From an uncultured Algibacter sp. (GTDB lineage Bacteria; Bacteroidota; Bacteroidia; Flavobacteriales; Flavobacteriaceae), in assembly GCF_947490405.1 (NCBI RefSeq), contig NZ_CANLGU010000001.1, forward strand, positions 862,492 to 926,491: a stretch of DNA of 64,000 nucleotides, given 5' to 3'. How positions within the stretch are numbered: position 1 is the first letter of the stretch; each line of letters opens with the position of its first letter. Positions 46,806 through 56,495 of the stretch are shown here, piece after piece. Both the position numbers and the translations under genes were made by a program. The notes beneath the pieces were generated by a model, which did not search any database, was not told where the DNA came from, and worked only from the letters and a program-made list of their open reading frames with translations.

Positions 46806-47846
46806 TTAAACGGTTAATGGTTTTTCTACGCTAGTCCATTCCTTTGCTATATTAGCAATAACTTGTGCGAAGTCTTCTCTGTCGTTTAGGCATGGAATCA
46901 CCGTAAATTCTTTTCCGCCTACTTCGTGGAAAATCTCTTCGCCTTCCATAGCAATTTCTTCTAAGGTTTCTAAACAATCGCTAACAAAGGCTGGAGTAAC
47001 AATAGCCATTTTTTTGATACCTTCTTTACCCATACGCTCTATGGTTCTATCTGTATACGGTTGTAACCATGGATCGAAACCTAGTCTTGATTGAAATGTG
47101 GTGGAGTAAGTACCGTTTTTTAAACCTAATGCCTTGGCTACGTTTACGGTAGTGATTTCGCATTGGTGGCGGTAACAAAACTCGTGTTGTTCACTTCCTT
47201 TTTTAAAGCAACATTTGCCGTCCATTTTACAGTTGCCGTTTGTAATATCGCTTTTGCGAATATGGCGTTCGGGCACACCGTGATAGCTGAACAAAATATG
47301 TTCGTAATCTAAACCTTCTAGTGTTTCTGCTATACTCTTTGAAAGGACGTTTATATAATCTTTACGCTCGTAAAATGCGGGCGTTCGAGTAATCTTTACT
47401 TGTGGAAAATACTGTGCAACTAGTTCGTCTACTTTTACATCAATAGTCTCAGTAGTAGCCATTGCAAATTGTGGATATAGCGGTATGGTTTTAATTTCCG
47501 TACAACCTTTATCAACAAGTTCTTGAAGCCCTTTTTTAAGCGTCATACTACCATATCGCATTGCAAGAGCCACGGGGAATTCTAGTTTTTCTTGTACTTT
47601 CTCTTGAAGCCTTTCTGAAAGCACTATTAATGGAGAGCCTTCATCCCACCAAATTTTTTGGTATGCTTTGGCAGATGCCTTTGGGCGTGTATTTAAAATG
47701 ATACCTTTTACAAGCAATGTTCTTGCCCAAAGTGGAACGTCAATAACACGTTCATCCATTAAAAATTCGCCTAAATACTTTTTTACGTCTTTGGGATTTG
47801 GACTATCTGGTGAGCCAAGATTAACTAATAAGATTCCTTTTTTCAT
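46806..47846 (-). CDS. hemH: ferrochelatase HemH
   Basis: 346 residues from ATG 47846 (MKKGILLVNLGSPDSP). The catalytic His is in FSYHGVPERH near 189-196. It inserts Fe2+ into protoporphyrin IX. A loop soon after the active site carries seven Cys in about 30 residues (NCKMDGKCCFKKGSEQHEFC, YRHQC), which the E. coli enzyme lacks and which could hold a metal or cluster. An upstream ATG five codons earlier is less likely. A 50-residue ORF lies upstream. Confidence 0.94.
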   Translation of the reverse strand: MKKGILLVNLGSPDSPNPKDVKKYLGEFLMDERVIDVPLWARTLLVKGIILNTRPKASAKAYQKIWWDEGSPLIVLSERLQEKVQEKLEFPVALAMRYGSMTLKKGLQELVDKGCTEIKTIPLYPQFAMATTETIDVKVDELVAQYFPQVKITRTPAFYERKDYINVLSKSIAETLEGLDYEHILFSYHGVPERHIRKSDITNGNCKMDGKCCFKKGSEQHEFCYRHQCEITTVNVAKALGLKNGTYSTTFQSRLGFDPWLQPYTDRTIERMGKEGIKKMAIVTPAFVSDCLETLEEIAMEGEEIFHEVGGKEFTVIPCLNDREDFAQVIANIAKEWTSVEKPLTV

Positions 47847-47901
47847 GTTGCAAAAATACAACAGAAATAATAAAAAATAGTTTTTAAAGAATCAGATATC
47901 G

Positions 47902-48054
47902 TTATTTTGCTATTGATTCTGATAATGTTATTGATCTTTCTTCGGAAGGATTACAATCTTGAAAAATGCCACAAGATATATTAGTTCTTGCTAACGATTT
48001 TCCTTCTACAAAATGTTTGGATAGTGCTTCTATTTCTGGGGTTAAGAATTTCAT
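47902..48054 (-). CDS. 50-residue protein near an AraC gene
   Basis: ATG at 48052-48054 opens 50 codons (MKFLTPEIEALSKHFVEGKS, then ISCGIFQDCNPSEERS). An exact -7 box, TATTTTTG on the minus strand at 48076-48083, lies 21 bp upstream, which supports expression. Two Cys. No family is recognised. It lies 50 bp after the AraC gene. Confidence 0.5.
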   Translation of the reverse strand: MKFLTPEIEALSKHFVEGKSLARTNISCGIFQDCNPSEERSITLSESIAK

Positions 48055-48104
48055 ATTATTTGTTTTGGGGTTAGTCAAAAATAATAAAAAAAACTTACAT
48101 GGCT

Positions 48105-49004
48105 TTAATTCAAGGACATGACGTACTTTTTGGGTGTTGTACCATACTTCTTTTTAAATGCTGCTATAAAATGACTTGATGTACTGTAGCCAACTTTAAA
48201 TCCTACTTCATTCACATTATCATCTCCAGCTTCTAGTAATTTTCTAGCTACTTCCATCTTATAATCAAATAAAAAACTAAAAACTGAATCGCCGTAAATT
48301 TGTTTAAACCCTTCCTTAAGCTTTTTTAAGCTCAAGCCTATTTCGTCTGCTAATTCCTGCAAACTTGGTGGTTCTGCCATTCGAGATACTACAATATCTT
48401 TCGCTTTCCTAATTTTAATCACATTAGCCTCGTCTACTAAAAATGGACATTGCTCAACATCAGCATCTTCACTTCTATTAAAATATAAACTCAACAGCTC
48501 ATAAGCTTTTCCTTTAAAATACAATGGCTTAATAGTTTGATTAAGATTGTAGTTTATCAGTTGATTCAATACAATTGCCATTGATGGTGAAATAATACCA
48601 TCTTTGTAATATTTTTTATCCTTATTGTCTTCACTTAAAAACGTAATATAATCTGCTTCTAGAGAAAACAACCCATGAAATTTTTTAATTGATATTAAGA
48701 TAGAAATAATCCAAGAATTAGGCTCTACTTGAAGATCTATAGGTAATTCTCGTTGAGGATTATATAACAATAACGAATTCTCTTCGTGTATATCTAAAGT
48801 ATAGCGCCCTTGGTTAAAAACAAATTTTGTTGACCCTTTTACACAAAAATGAAACTGCAAGAATGTGCTATCTATTTCTTTTGCAACACTTTGCATAAAA
48901 CTCTCATCATTCTTAAACAATAAGATTAAAAAACCATTTTCTATTAGCGTTTCCTCAAAAGAACTTTTAGCGATACTTTTTTTTGCATTTAAATCTTGAT
49001 TCAT
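48105..49004 (-). CDS. AraC-family regulator divergent from hemA
   Basis: 299 residues. C-terminal helix-turn-helix units near 200-297 (PPSLQELADEIGLSLKKLKE; VNEVGFKVGYSTSSHFIAAF; KYGTTPKKYVM). The N-terminal 190 residues are a beta-rich sensing domain. The gene lies 189 bp from hemA on the opposite strand, an arrangement that suggests control of heme synthesis. Confidence 0.9.
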   Translation of the reverse strand: MNQDLNAKKSIAKSSFEETLIENGFLILLFKNDESFMQSVAKEIDSTFLQFHFCVKGSTKFVFNQGRYTLDIHEENSLLLYNPQRELPIDLQVEPNSWIISILISIKKFHGLFSLEADYITFLSEDNKDKKYYKDGIISPSMAIVLNQLINYNLNQTIKPLYFKGKAYELLSLYFNRSEDADVEQCPFLVDEANVIKIRKAKDIVVSRMAEPPSLQELADEIGLSLKKLKEGFKQIYGDSVFSFLFDYKMEVARKLLEAGDDNVNEVGFKVGYSTSSHFIAAFKKKYGTTPKKYVMSLN

Positions 49005-49163
49005 ATTTATTTTATTTAGATTGGTTCTAAATTAAAACAATAAAAACTGCCTAATTCATTGCTAAAATATGATATTTATCATGTTTTAAGAAAAAACAAT
49101 GCTAAAAAACCACAAACGATATTAAAAGTTCTTTGAGCGTTATTTTTTAATCAACGTTACTTA

Positions 49164-49171
49164 TATTTTTG
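49164..49171 (+). promoter_or_regulatory. -7 box of hemA
   Basis: TATTTTTG matches TAnnTTTG exactly, 22 bp before the hemA ATG. No -33 TTG at the usual distance, which leaves room for activator dependence. Confidence 0.6.
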
Positions 49172-49193
49172 TTTCGCAATTTCAGGTAGAGTA

Positions 49194-50459
49194 ATGCAAA
49201 AATATAACATTAGTAAAAGTAGTTCTTTTTATGCTATTGGCTTAAGTTACAAAAAAGCCGATGCAGATACAAGAGGTCGTTTTAGCTTAGATAATGATGC
49301 GAAACAAGCATTGTTACAACAAGCTAAAGCTAATGGTATTGAGAGTTTAATTGTAACTTCAACATGTAATCGTACCGAAATTTATGGGTTTTCTCAGCAC
49401 CCCTATCAACTTATAGCGTTGCTTTGTGATAATACAAATGGTACTGTTGAAGAGTTTAGAGAGGTAGCTTACATCTACAAAAATAAAGAAGCCATTGCGC
49501 ACATGTTTCGCGTAGGTTCTGGATTGGATAGCCAAATTTTAGGAGATTTTGAGATTATAAGTCAGTTAAAAGCAAGCACAAAATTATCAAGAAAATACGG
49601 TTTACTAAATCATTTTTCTGAGCGATTGGTCAATGCTGTTATACAGGCTAGCAAGCGTATTAAAACTGAAACTAACATATCATCAGGCGCTACTTCGGTA
49701 TCTTTTGCATCTGTACAATACATCTTTAAAAATGTACAGGATATTACTAATAAAAATATTTTACTCTTCGGCACAGGAAAAATAGGTAGAAATACTTGTG
49801 AAAACTTGGTAAAACACACCAAAAACGAACATATTACTTTAATTAATAGAACAAAAGATAAGGCTGAAAAAATTGCTGGAAAGTTTAATTTGTTGGTTAA
49901 AGATTATGCTAATTTGCAAGAAGAAGTAAGCGATTCTGATATTTTGATAGTGGCAACTGGAGCGCAACGCCCCACAATTGATAAACACATCATTCAAACT
50001 AAAAAGCCGCTTTTAATTTTAGATCTATCCATTCCTAAGAATGTTGACGAAAATGTGCAGGAATTAGATAATGTAGCCCTAGTGCATTTAGACGATTTAT
50101 CTAAAATAACAGATGAGACTTTAGAGTCTCGTAAGGCTCATATTCCGTCAGCAGAGGCTATTATTGATGAGGTAAAAGCTGAATTTAACAGTTGGTTAGA
50201 AACTAGAAAATTTGCGCCAACCATTAAAGCCCTAAAACATAAACTTACAGGTTTTGCTAGTGCCGAATTAGAAACGCAACGTAAAAAGTTGAACGATTTT
50301 AACGAGGAACAAGCCGCATTAATAAGCAATAAAATTATTCAAAAAATCACCAATCATTTTGCACATCATTTAAAAGATGATGCTATTTCTACAGATGATA
50401 GTCTGGAGCTTATCAAAAAAGTTTTCCAATTAGAAGAACCACAAAAATCCAATGTCTAA
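49194..50459 (+). CDS. hemA: glutamyl-tRNA reductase HemA
   Basis: 421 residues. The catalytic Cys is in TSTCNRTEIYGF near 49-57. The NADPH-binding Rossmann motif is LLFGTGKIGRNTCENL near 184-199. It makes glutamate-1-semialdehyde from glutamyl-tRNA, the first committed heme step. It overlaps hemCD by eight bases. Confidence 0.96.
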   Translation: MQKYNISKSSSFYAIGLSYKKADADTRGRFSLDNDAKQALLQQAKANGIESLIVTSTCNRTEIYGFSQHPYQLIALLCDNTNGTVEEFREVAYIYKNKEAIAHMFRVGSGLDSQILGDFEIISQLKASTKLSRKYGLLNHFSERLVNAVIQASKRIKTETNISSGATSVSFASVQYIFKNVQDITNKNILLFGTGKIGRNTCENLVKHTKNEHITLINRTKDKAEKIAGKFNLLVKDYANLQEEVSDSDILIVATGAQRPTIDKHIIQTKKPLLILDLSIPKNVDENVQELDNVALVHLDDLSKITDETLESRKAHIPSAEAIIDEVKAEFNSWLETRKFAPTIKALKHKLTGFASAELETQRKKLNDFNEEQAALISNKIIQKITNHFAHHLKDDAISTDDSLELIKKVFQLEEPQKSNV

Positions 50460-52026
50460 AACCATTAGAATTGGCACGCGCGATAGTGAATTAGCACTAT
50501 GGCAAGCCAACATAGTAAAAAAATTACTCGAAGAAGCTGGCCATAAAACAGAACTTGTTCCTGTAAAATCTACAGGCGATTTGGTTTTAGATAAACCACT
50601 TTACAAGCTAGGAATTACAGGTATATTTACCCGTACTTTAGATATTGCGATGTTAAATCATGATATTGATATTGCGGTACATTCCCTTAAAGACGTGCCA
50701 ACAGTTTTACCAAAAGGTATTGTGCAGGCCGCTGTTTTAAAACGTGGTAACGTAAATGATACACTTGTTTTTAAGGATAATGAAGAGTTTTTAGGTGCTA
50801 AAGATGCTGTGATTGCTACAGGTAGTTTACGCCGACGTGCACAATGGCTTAACCGTTTCCCAACACACACTATAACAGATTTAAGAGGCAACGTCAACTC
50901 GCGTTTACAAAAACTCAAAGATAACGATTGGAACGGTGCTATTTTTGCAGCAGCAGGTATTGGTAGAATTGGTATTAGGCCAGAAGAGGCCGTTAATCTC
51001 GACTGGATGATTCCTGCACCAGCACAAGGCGCTATTATGATTACTGCTCTTGATGAAGATGAATTTGTAAAAGAAGCATGCGCAGCACTTAATCATGAAG
51101 AAACCGAAATTTGCACAACCATAGAACGTGAGTTTCTTAATAAATTAGAAGGCGGTTGTACGGCACCAATAGGCGCTTTAGCTTACATTAAAGACGAAGA
51201 AATTAATTTTAAAGGCGTGTTGTTAAGTCCCGATGGTACCAAGCGTATCGATGTAACTCGCGTTAAAAAATTAGGCGAACATAGCGATATGGCGCAATTT
51301 TGTGCCGATTTTATAATAGAACGCGGCGGTAAACGCCTAATGGATAACATTAAAAACGCCAATAAAACAATAAACGTGTTTTCTACAAAGCGTTTTACGG
51401 AAGACCAACGCTTACTATTTCACGAAAAAGTAGTGGCTGAAAGTTCAGATTTTATCAAAATAAGTTTGAATAGAATACATCCACGTTTCTTAAAAAACGA
51501 GATTCAAAACGTTATAATTACCAGTAAAAATGCTGTAGAATCGTTAAGCACCAATTATTCGGCTATAGAGCTTCAGTTTAAAAACATATACTGTGTTGGC
51601 AGAAGAACAAAACGTTTAGTAGAACAAAAAATAGGGAAAGTAAAGCACACTGAAAAAAATGCAAAAAAGCTCGCAGAATATTTAGTAGCGCATATTGAAG
51701 GTACAGAAGTTACGTATTTTTGTAGCGACATTAGGCTAGATGCTTTACCAACTATTTTAAGCGATAACCACATTACAGTTAATGAAGTAGAAGCTTACCA
51801 AACCAAATATGATGGTGTTAAAGTAGATGACTCTGTAGAAAGTGTGATGTTTTACAGCCCATCAACCGTGGAAAGTTATGTGCGCAGTAATAAAGGGCAA
51901 GTTATTGCTTTTTGTATTGGCGAAACTACGGCAAAGGCTGCCAGTAAACACTTTAAAGATGTACGCGTTGCAAAAGTACCAACGGTAGAGAGTGTTATTG
52001 AGTTGGTGAACGAACATTATGTATAA
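50452..52026 (+). CDS. hemCD: fused porphobilinogen deaminase and uroporphyrinogen-III synthase
   Basis: 524 residues. Residues 1 to about 300 are HemC: IRIGTRDSELALWQA, KSTGD, GSLRRRAQW, DLRGNVNSRL and LEGGCTAP with the dipyrromethane-binding Cys near 241. Residues about 300-524 are HemD (VFSTKRFTEDQ; NVIITSKNAVESL; VMFYSPSTVESYV; CIGETTAKAA). The fusion makes linear tetrapyrrole and closes it in one chain. It overlaps hemA and precedes hemE. Confidence 0.93.
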   Translation: MSKTIRIGTRDSELALWQANIVKKLLEEAGHKTELVPVKSTGDLVLDKPLYKLGITGIFTRTLDIAMLNHDIDIAVHSLKDVPTVLPKGIVQAAVLKRGNVNDTLVFKDNEEFLGAKDAVIATGSLRRRAQWLNRFPTHTITDLRGNVNSRLQKLKDNDWNGAIFAAAGIGRIGIRPEEAVNLDWMIPAPAQGAIMITALDEDEFVKEACAALNHEETEICTTIEREFLNKLEGGCTAPIGALAYIKDEEINFKGVLLSPDGTKRIDVTRVKKLGEHSDMAQFCADFIIERGGKRLMDNIKNANKTINVFSTKRFTEDQRLLFHEKVVAESSDFIKISLNRIHPRFLKNEIQNVIITSKNAVESLSTNYSAIELQFKNIYCVGRRTKRLVEQKIGKVKHTEKNAKKLAEYLVAHIEGTEVTYFCSDIRLDALPTILSDNHITVNEVEAYQTKYDGVKVDDSVESVMFYSPSTVESYVRSNKGQVIAFCIGETTAKAASKHFKDVRVAKVPTVESVIELVNEHYV

Positions 52027-52033
52027 TATGTTA

Positions 52034-52105
52034 ATCCTACAAAGGCAGGAATTCATTTTATGATAATTTAAGTTACAATTAAAAAGAGTTCCGCTTTCGC
52101 GGGAA
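52034..52105. repeat. two short hairpin repeats before hemE
   Basis: TCCTAC, AAAG, GCAGGA (52034-52051, one mismatch) and TTCCGC, TTTC, GCGGGAA (52089-52105, one bulge). They are of the same type as 20405-20433. The second one ends in an ATG that is in frame with hemE but is probably not its start. Confidence 0.6.
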
Positions 52106-52116
52106 TGATAAAAAAG

Positions 52117-53145
52117 ATGATAAAGAACGATTTATTTTTAAGAGCATTAAAAGGAGAAACGGTTGAACGTCCACCGGTTTGGATGATGCGTCAAGCAGGG
52201 CGTTACTTGCCAGAATTCATGGAAATTAAAGCAAAGTACGATTTCTTTACCCGTTGCCAAACGCCAGAATTGGCCAGTGAAATTACCGTACAACCCATTC
52301 GCAGATACGGTATGGATGCCGCTATTTTGTTTAGTGATATTCTAGTGATTCCGCAGGCTATGAATATTGAGGTACAAATGAAACCTAATTTTGGGCCCTA
52401 TTTACCAAATCCAGTTCGCTCTCAAAAAGATGTAGATAACGTTATTGTTCCAGATGTAAAAGATGCTTTAAATTACGTGTATCAAGCCATAAAAGCCACT
52501 AAAGAAAAGCTAAACGATGAAATTCCGCTTATAGGTTTTGCAGGATCACCGTGGACTATTTTATGCTATTGCGTGCAAGGACAAGGCAGTAAAAACTTCG
52601 ATAAAGCCAAAGAATTTTGCTTTACAAATCCTGTAGCTGCACACCAATTATTACAGAAAATTACAGATACAACAATTGCCTATTTAAAAGAAAAAGTAAA
52701 AGCGGGTTGTAACGCTGTTCAAGTATTCGATTCTTGGGGAGGCATGCTCTCGCCAGTTGATTACCAAGAATTTTCGTGGCAATATATCCAGCAAATTATA
52801 GATGCGTTAAAAGACGATGCACCCGTTATTGCTTTTGGTAAAGGCTGCTGGTTTGCTCTTGGCGAAATGGCAAAATCTGGCGCTTCTGCTTTGGGTGTAG
52901 ATTGGACCTGTTCTGCTCGAAACGCCCGTTATTTAACAGGTGGCAACATCACGCTTCAAGGTAATTTTGATCCTACACGTTTGTTCTCGCCTCCTGCAGA
53001 AATTAAAAAAATGGTGCACCAAATGATTAATGAGTTTGGTAAAGACAAATACATTGTAAACCTTGGTCACGGCATTTTGCCCAACATTGGTTTAGATAAT
53101 GCAAAAGCATTTATTGATGCCGTAAAAGAGTATAAGCCTTCTTAA
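52117..53145 (+). CDS. hemE: uroporphyrinogen decarboxylase HemE
   Basis: 342 residues from ATG 52117. [18 protein letters not shown] carries the family signature near 22-39; [13 protein letters not shown] and [12 protein letters not shown] follow. It decarboxylates uroporphyrinogen III to coproporphyrinogen III. The ATG at 52105 lies in a repeat and is not preferred. Confidence 0.96.
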   Translation: MIKNDLFLRALKGETVERPPVWMMRQAGRYLPEFMEIKAKYDFFTRCQTPELASEITVQPIRRYGMDAAILFSDILVIPQAMNIEVQMKPNFGPYLPNPVRSQKDVDNVIVPDVKDALNYVYQAIKATKEKLNDEIPLIGFAGSPWTILCYCVQGQGSKNFDKAKEFCFTNPVAAHQLLQKITDTTIAYLKEKVKAGCNAVQVFDSWGGMLSPVDYQEFSWQYIQQIIDALKDDAPVIAFGKGCWFALGEMAKSGASALGVDWTCSARNARYLTGGNITLQGNFDPTRLFSPPAEIKKMVHQMINEFGKDKYIVNLGHGILPNIGLDNAKAFIDAVKEYKPS

Positions 53146-53222
53146 ATTCATGTATGAGGAAATAAATTGACGATAGTCATTAAAAAGAATTATTTTTAAT
53201 GAGATCGAAAAAGCATTAAATT

Positions 53223-54578
53223 ATGCCTAATAAATTTCAAGAGTTAGCTAAAAAATACGCCTTATTAAAAAAAGGTTGGACGCCTCAACAAAATTTATTC
53301 TACGGATTTTTTACATATATAATTCTAGGCTTCTTATTACTGTGCTTACCTATTTTTCAAAAAGGGAGTGCTACTATTTTAGATCATTTGTTCATTTCCA
53401 CCTCAGCTGTATCAACAACGGGTTTAGTTACAGTTTCCATTTTCGATACCTATAATATCTTTGGTCAGTTTATCATCATGGTATTAATTCAGCTTGGTGG
53501 TATTGGTTACTTAACCTTTACAACATTTATGCTGTTATCTACCACCAGAAAAATGACGCTTTGGCACAAAAAAATATTATCTACAGAATTTACACTACCA
53601 AAAACTATAAAAATTAAAGACTTTTTAAAGTCTGTAATTCTGTTTACATTAATTATGGAATTAATTGGGGCAGTATTATTCTTCATTGCTTTTACAGGTG
53701 ATGGTATGGCAATTGGCGAAGCCATTTGGTCATCGGTTTTCCATAGTGTAAGTACATTTTGTACAGCTGGCTTTAGTCTATTCAACAACGGTTTTACAGA
53801 TTATATTGATGACAATTTTATTAACTTCATCATATCCATGCTTGCCATCTGCGGTTCTTTAGGGTTTATAGTTATTACAGATTTTGGTTTGTGGATAAAA
53901 CATAAAACACACAAATTAAGTTTTACTACAAAAATCATTTTTTACGGGTTTTTAATTTTACTAACCTTTGGCACTGTATTCTTTTACTTCTTCGAACCAT
54001 CAATAGCAATATTACCAAGTAATTCTCGTTTTTTAGCGTCATTTTTTCAAACCATGACAGCCATGACAACCGTTGGGTTTAATACTGTAGATTTTGGAGC
54101 GTTTTCTCAAGCTATGATGCTAATATGTATCTTTTTAATGTACATTGGTGCGTCTCCGTCGGGTACCGCCGGTGGTATAAAAATAACCACCTTAACAGCA
54201 GTGTTTGCTATCATGAAAAGCCAGCTAACAGGAAGTAAACACATTACTTTTTTAGGACGTATTATTCCTTTTGAAAGGTTATATACAGCCATGTCTGCAT
54301 TTATTTTTTATACCATTATTATTTTGATAGCCACATTTTTAATTACCATTACTAACAATCTTAAATTTGAAAATATCCTTTTTGAGGTGGCTTCTGCATT
54401 AGGAACCGTAGGGATTAGTACAGGTATAACGGCAGACATTAATACATTTGGTAAAATTGTAATAATTGCTACCATGTTTATAGGGCGTTTAGGCGTTTTA
54501 ACTTTTGGATTAGCCCTTTGGTCTAGAAATATTAACGATGATAATGAATCTTTTCTAACAGAAGATATAGCAGTTTAG
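53223..54578 (+). CDS. TrkH/KtrB-family potassium transporter
   Basis: 451 residues with about ten membrane segments and four selectivity-loop motifs: STTGLVT, TAGFS, TVGFNT and TVGISTG. Potassium uptake. It needs a cytoplasmic NAD-binding partner (TrkA/KtrA), which is not next to it. It starts 77 bp after hemE and shares the strand with the heme genes. A near-consensus -7 box (TATTTTTA) lies before it. Confidence 0.92.
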   Translation: MPNKFQELAKKYALLKKGWTPQQNLFYGFFTYIILGFLLLCLPIFQKGSATILDHLFISTSAVSTTGLVTVSIFDTYNIFGQFIIMVLIQLGGIGYLTFTTFMLLSTTRKMTLWHKKILSTEFTLPKTIKIKDFLKSVILFTLIMELIGAVLFFIAFTGDGMAIGEAIWSSVFHSVSTFCTAGFSLFNNGFTDYIDDNFINFIISMLAICGSLGFIVITDFGLWIKHKTHKLSFTTKIIFYGFLILLTFGTVFFYFFEPSIAILPSNSRFLASFFQTMTAMTTVGFNTVDFGAFSQAMMLICIFLMYIGASPSGTAGGIKITTLTAVFAIMKSQLTGSKHITFLGRIIPFERLYTAMSAFIFYTIIILIATFLITITNNLKFENILFEVASALGTVGISTGITADINTFGKIVIIATMFIGRLGVLTFGLALWSRNINDDNESFLTEDIAV

Positions 54579-54580
54579 TT

Positions 54581-55324
54581 ATGATTAAAAACATCATTTC
54601 GGGTATTAAAGCATACTTTGGAGCTTTCGCTTTAATTTCAAAACTAAAACTTTGGAAATATTTTGCGATTCCCATGCTTATCAGTTTTATCACCGCAATT
54701 ATCATTTTTGGGTCTGCATACGGACTGTCAGATAACATCGGTGGTTTTATTACTAAAATTTGGATTTGGGATTGGGGAAAAGATACCTTCTCTACCATCA
54801 GTAATTTTATTGGTGGTTTAATTATTATAGTTATAGGGCTCATTTTGTTTAAGCATATCATAATGGCGTTATCAGCACCATTTATGAGTCCCGTTTCAGA
54901 AAAGATAGAAGCACATTTTACAGGCAATCCACCACATTCTCATAGAGATACTACATTTATGCAACAATTACTGCGAGGTATAAAAATAAATGGTAGAAAC
55001 TTAGTTATGGAGTTGTTGCTTACCATTCCTATTCTGCTTTTAAAATTCATTCCTGTAGTCAATATATTTTCCACCATATTGCTATTTGCGGTTCAGGCCT
55101 ATTATGCGGGTTTTGGTAATATGGATTATACTTTAGAGCGTCATTATCAATATAAAAAAAGCTTGCAATTTGTGCGTAAACATCGCGGGTTAGCTATAGG
55201 CAATGGTATTGTATTTATACTTTTTTTATTAATTCCAGTAATTGGTGTCATTTTAGTATTGCCATTATCGGTAACAGCAGCAAGTACACTAACGGTTAAA
55301 AAATTAAACGTATCGAAAGCGTAG
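54581..55324 (+). CDS. EI24-domain membrane protein
   Basis: 247 residues with about five membrane segments (IIVIGLILFKHIIMALSAPF; VMELLLTIPILLLKFIPVV; ALPLIPVIGVILVLPL-type end). The SAPFMSPVSEKIE stretch is the mark of the EI24/CysZ-like family. CysZ moves sulfate; the substrate here is unknown. It begins two bases after the transporter stop. Confidence 0.82.
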   Translation: MIKNIISGIKAYFGAFALISKLKLWKYFAIPMLISFITAIIIFGSAYGLSDNIGGFITKIWIWDWGKDTFSTISNFIGGLIIIVIGLILFKHIIMALSAPFMSPVSEKIEAHFTGNPPHSHRDTTFMQQLLRGIKINGRNLVMELLLTIPILLLKFIPVVNIFSTILLFAVQAYYAGFGNMDYTLERHYQYKKSLQFVRKHRGLAIGNGIVFILFLLIPVIGVILVLPLSVTAASTLTVKKLNVSKA

Positions 55325-55327
55325 ATA

Positions 55328-55963
55328 ATGACTAACATTATTGAAAAATACAATAAACCTTTTGAGTATACAGGTATAATAATGCATCTTATTATGGCAT
55401 GTCAATTTTTAAAACTATGGTATATGCCCAGTTTTGAAGATGCCGAAAAAATATATGCACTCGCTGTACTCATGGCTTTTGAATTTGTTTTAATGCACTC
55501 AGGCGTTTTTATGGCTGTAACACCTAAAAAGATATCGCTCTTTATATTAGCACCTATTTACGGTATTTTTGCTTGGGCGTTCTCCCAAAGCATGCCAGAT
55601 AATTCGATATTAGTTATCTACGGATTAATTATTTTAAATAGAATGCGTTTTGCGTTTTCTGATGTTAGTAAAGCTATAAAAAACAAGGCTATTTTAACCT
55701 CAGTATTGGGTGCAGTTGCTTACTTCATCTTAATTTTTGTATGCTTATTTACAAATAGTATTTTTGGTGAAATGGGGGTTACACCAGCATTCTTAGAGAA
55801 GTCAGACTATTTTAACCATGTTAAATCTGGTGGTGCATTTATCGATACACCTCACATTGCTTTGGGTTTTGGTTTCTTTTATTATAGCACTTTGGCAATT
55901 GTACAAGCGTTATTACTTCAGCCCAAACGCTCAGTAAATTTTAATAAAATACCACATGCTTAA
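55328..55963 (+). CDS. membrane protein of unknown function
   Basis: 211 residues with five to six membrane segments (AVLMAFEFVLMHSGVFMAV; SLFILAPIYGIFAWAF; ILTSVLGAVAYFILIFVCLF). No family is recognised. It starts 3 bp after the EI24 gene and overlaps the next gene by eight bases, so it is part of the operon. Confidence 0.7.
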   Translation: MTNIIEKYNKPFEYTGIIMHLIMACQFLKLWYMPSFEDAEKIYALAVLMAFEFVLMHSGVFMAVTPKKISLFILAPIYGIFAWAFSQSMPDNSILVIYGLIILNRMRFAFSDVSKAIKNKAILTSVLGAVAYFILIFVCLFTNSIFGEMGVTPAFLEKSDYFNHVKSGGAFIDTPHIALGFGFFYYSTLAIVQALLLQPKRSVNFNKIPHA

Positions 55964-56495
55964 TTTAGATAACTACATTATAAGCCCTATAACGGTAAGA
56001 GATGGATGGCGCGTGTGCAATTTTGTTGTTGCTAATGAAGATCGACTGAAACGCTACTTTCCAAAAACATTAGAGCAAAATTTAACGCCCGATTTATCTA
56101 ATATCTTTGTAGAAAAAAAGGAAAAACAATTTCAAGCAAAAGAAGAATTTCTATTCACTATTAAAACAAAAGAATCTCATAAATTAATGGGTTTAGTATA
56201 CATTAAAGCGATAGATTGGACTAAAAAACAAGGTGAATTTGCGTATGCTATAGACTATAATATTGAAAGTAAAGGGGTAATGACAGAAGCTGTAAAACAT
56301 TTATCAGATTATACCTTTGATCATTTGAATTTAGAAACACTACAAATTATTGTACATAAAAGTAATATTGGCAGTATAAAAGTTGCGGAAAATTGTAATT
56401 TCACTCACATTAAAACATTAAAAAACGAGCATACACCTCCTGGAGAAAACCCTTTAGATATGGAACTGTATGAACTTTATAAAGCAATTGAATAG
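55956..56495 (+). CDS. GNAT-family N-acetyltransferase (RimJ/RimL-like)
   Basis: 179 residues. Acetyl-CoA-fold signs are LMGLVYIKAIDW, GEFAYAIDYNIESKGVMTEA and LQIIVHKSNIGSIKVAENC, as in ribosomal-protein-Ala acetyltransferases. The substrate is unknown. It overlaps the preceding gene by eight bases and abuts hemF. Confidence 0.85.
   Translation: MLNLDNYIISPITVRDGWRVCNFVVANEDRLKRYFPKTLEQNLTPDLSNIFVEKKEKQFQAKEEFLFTIKTKESHKLMGLVYIKAIDWTKKQGEFAYAIDYNIESKGVMTEAVKHLSDYTFDHLNLETLQIIVHKSNIGSIKVAENCNFTHIKTLKNEHTPPGENPLDMELYELYKAIE

Noticed and set aside
54532..54927. 131-codon minus-strand frame
   Set aside because: Antisense to the EI24 membrane gene; composition reflects hydrophobic codons read backwards and there is no promoter.
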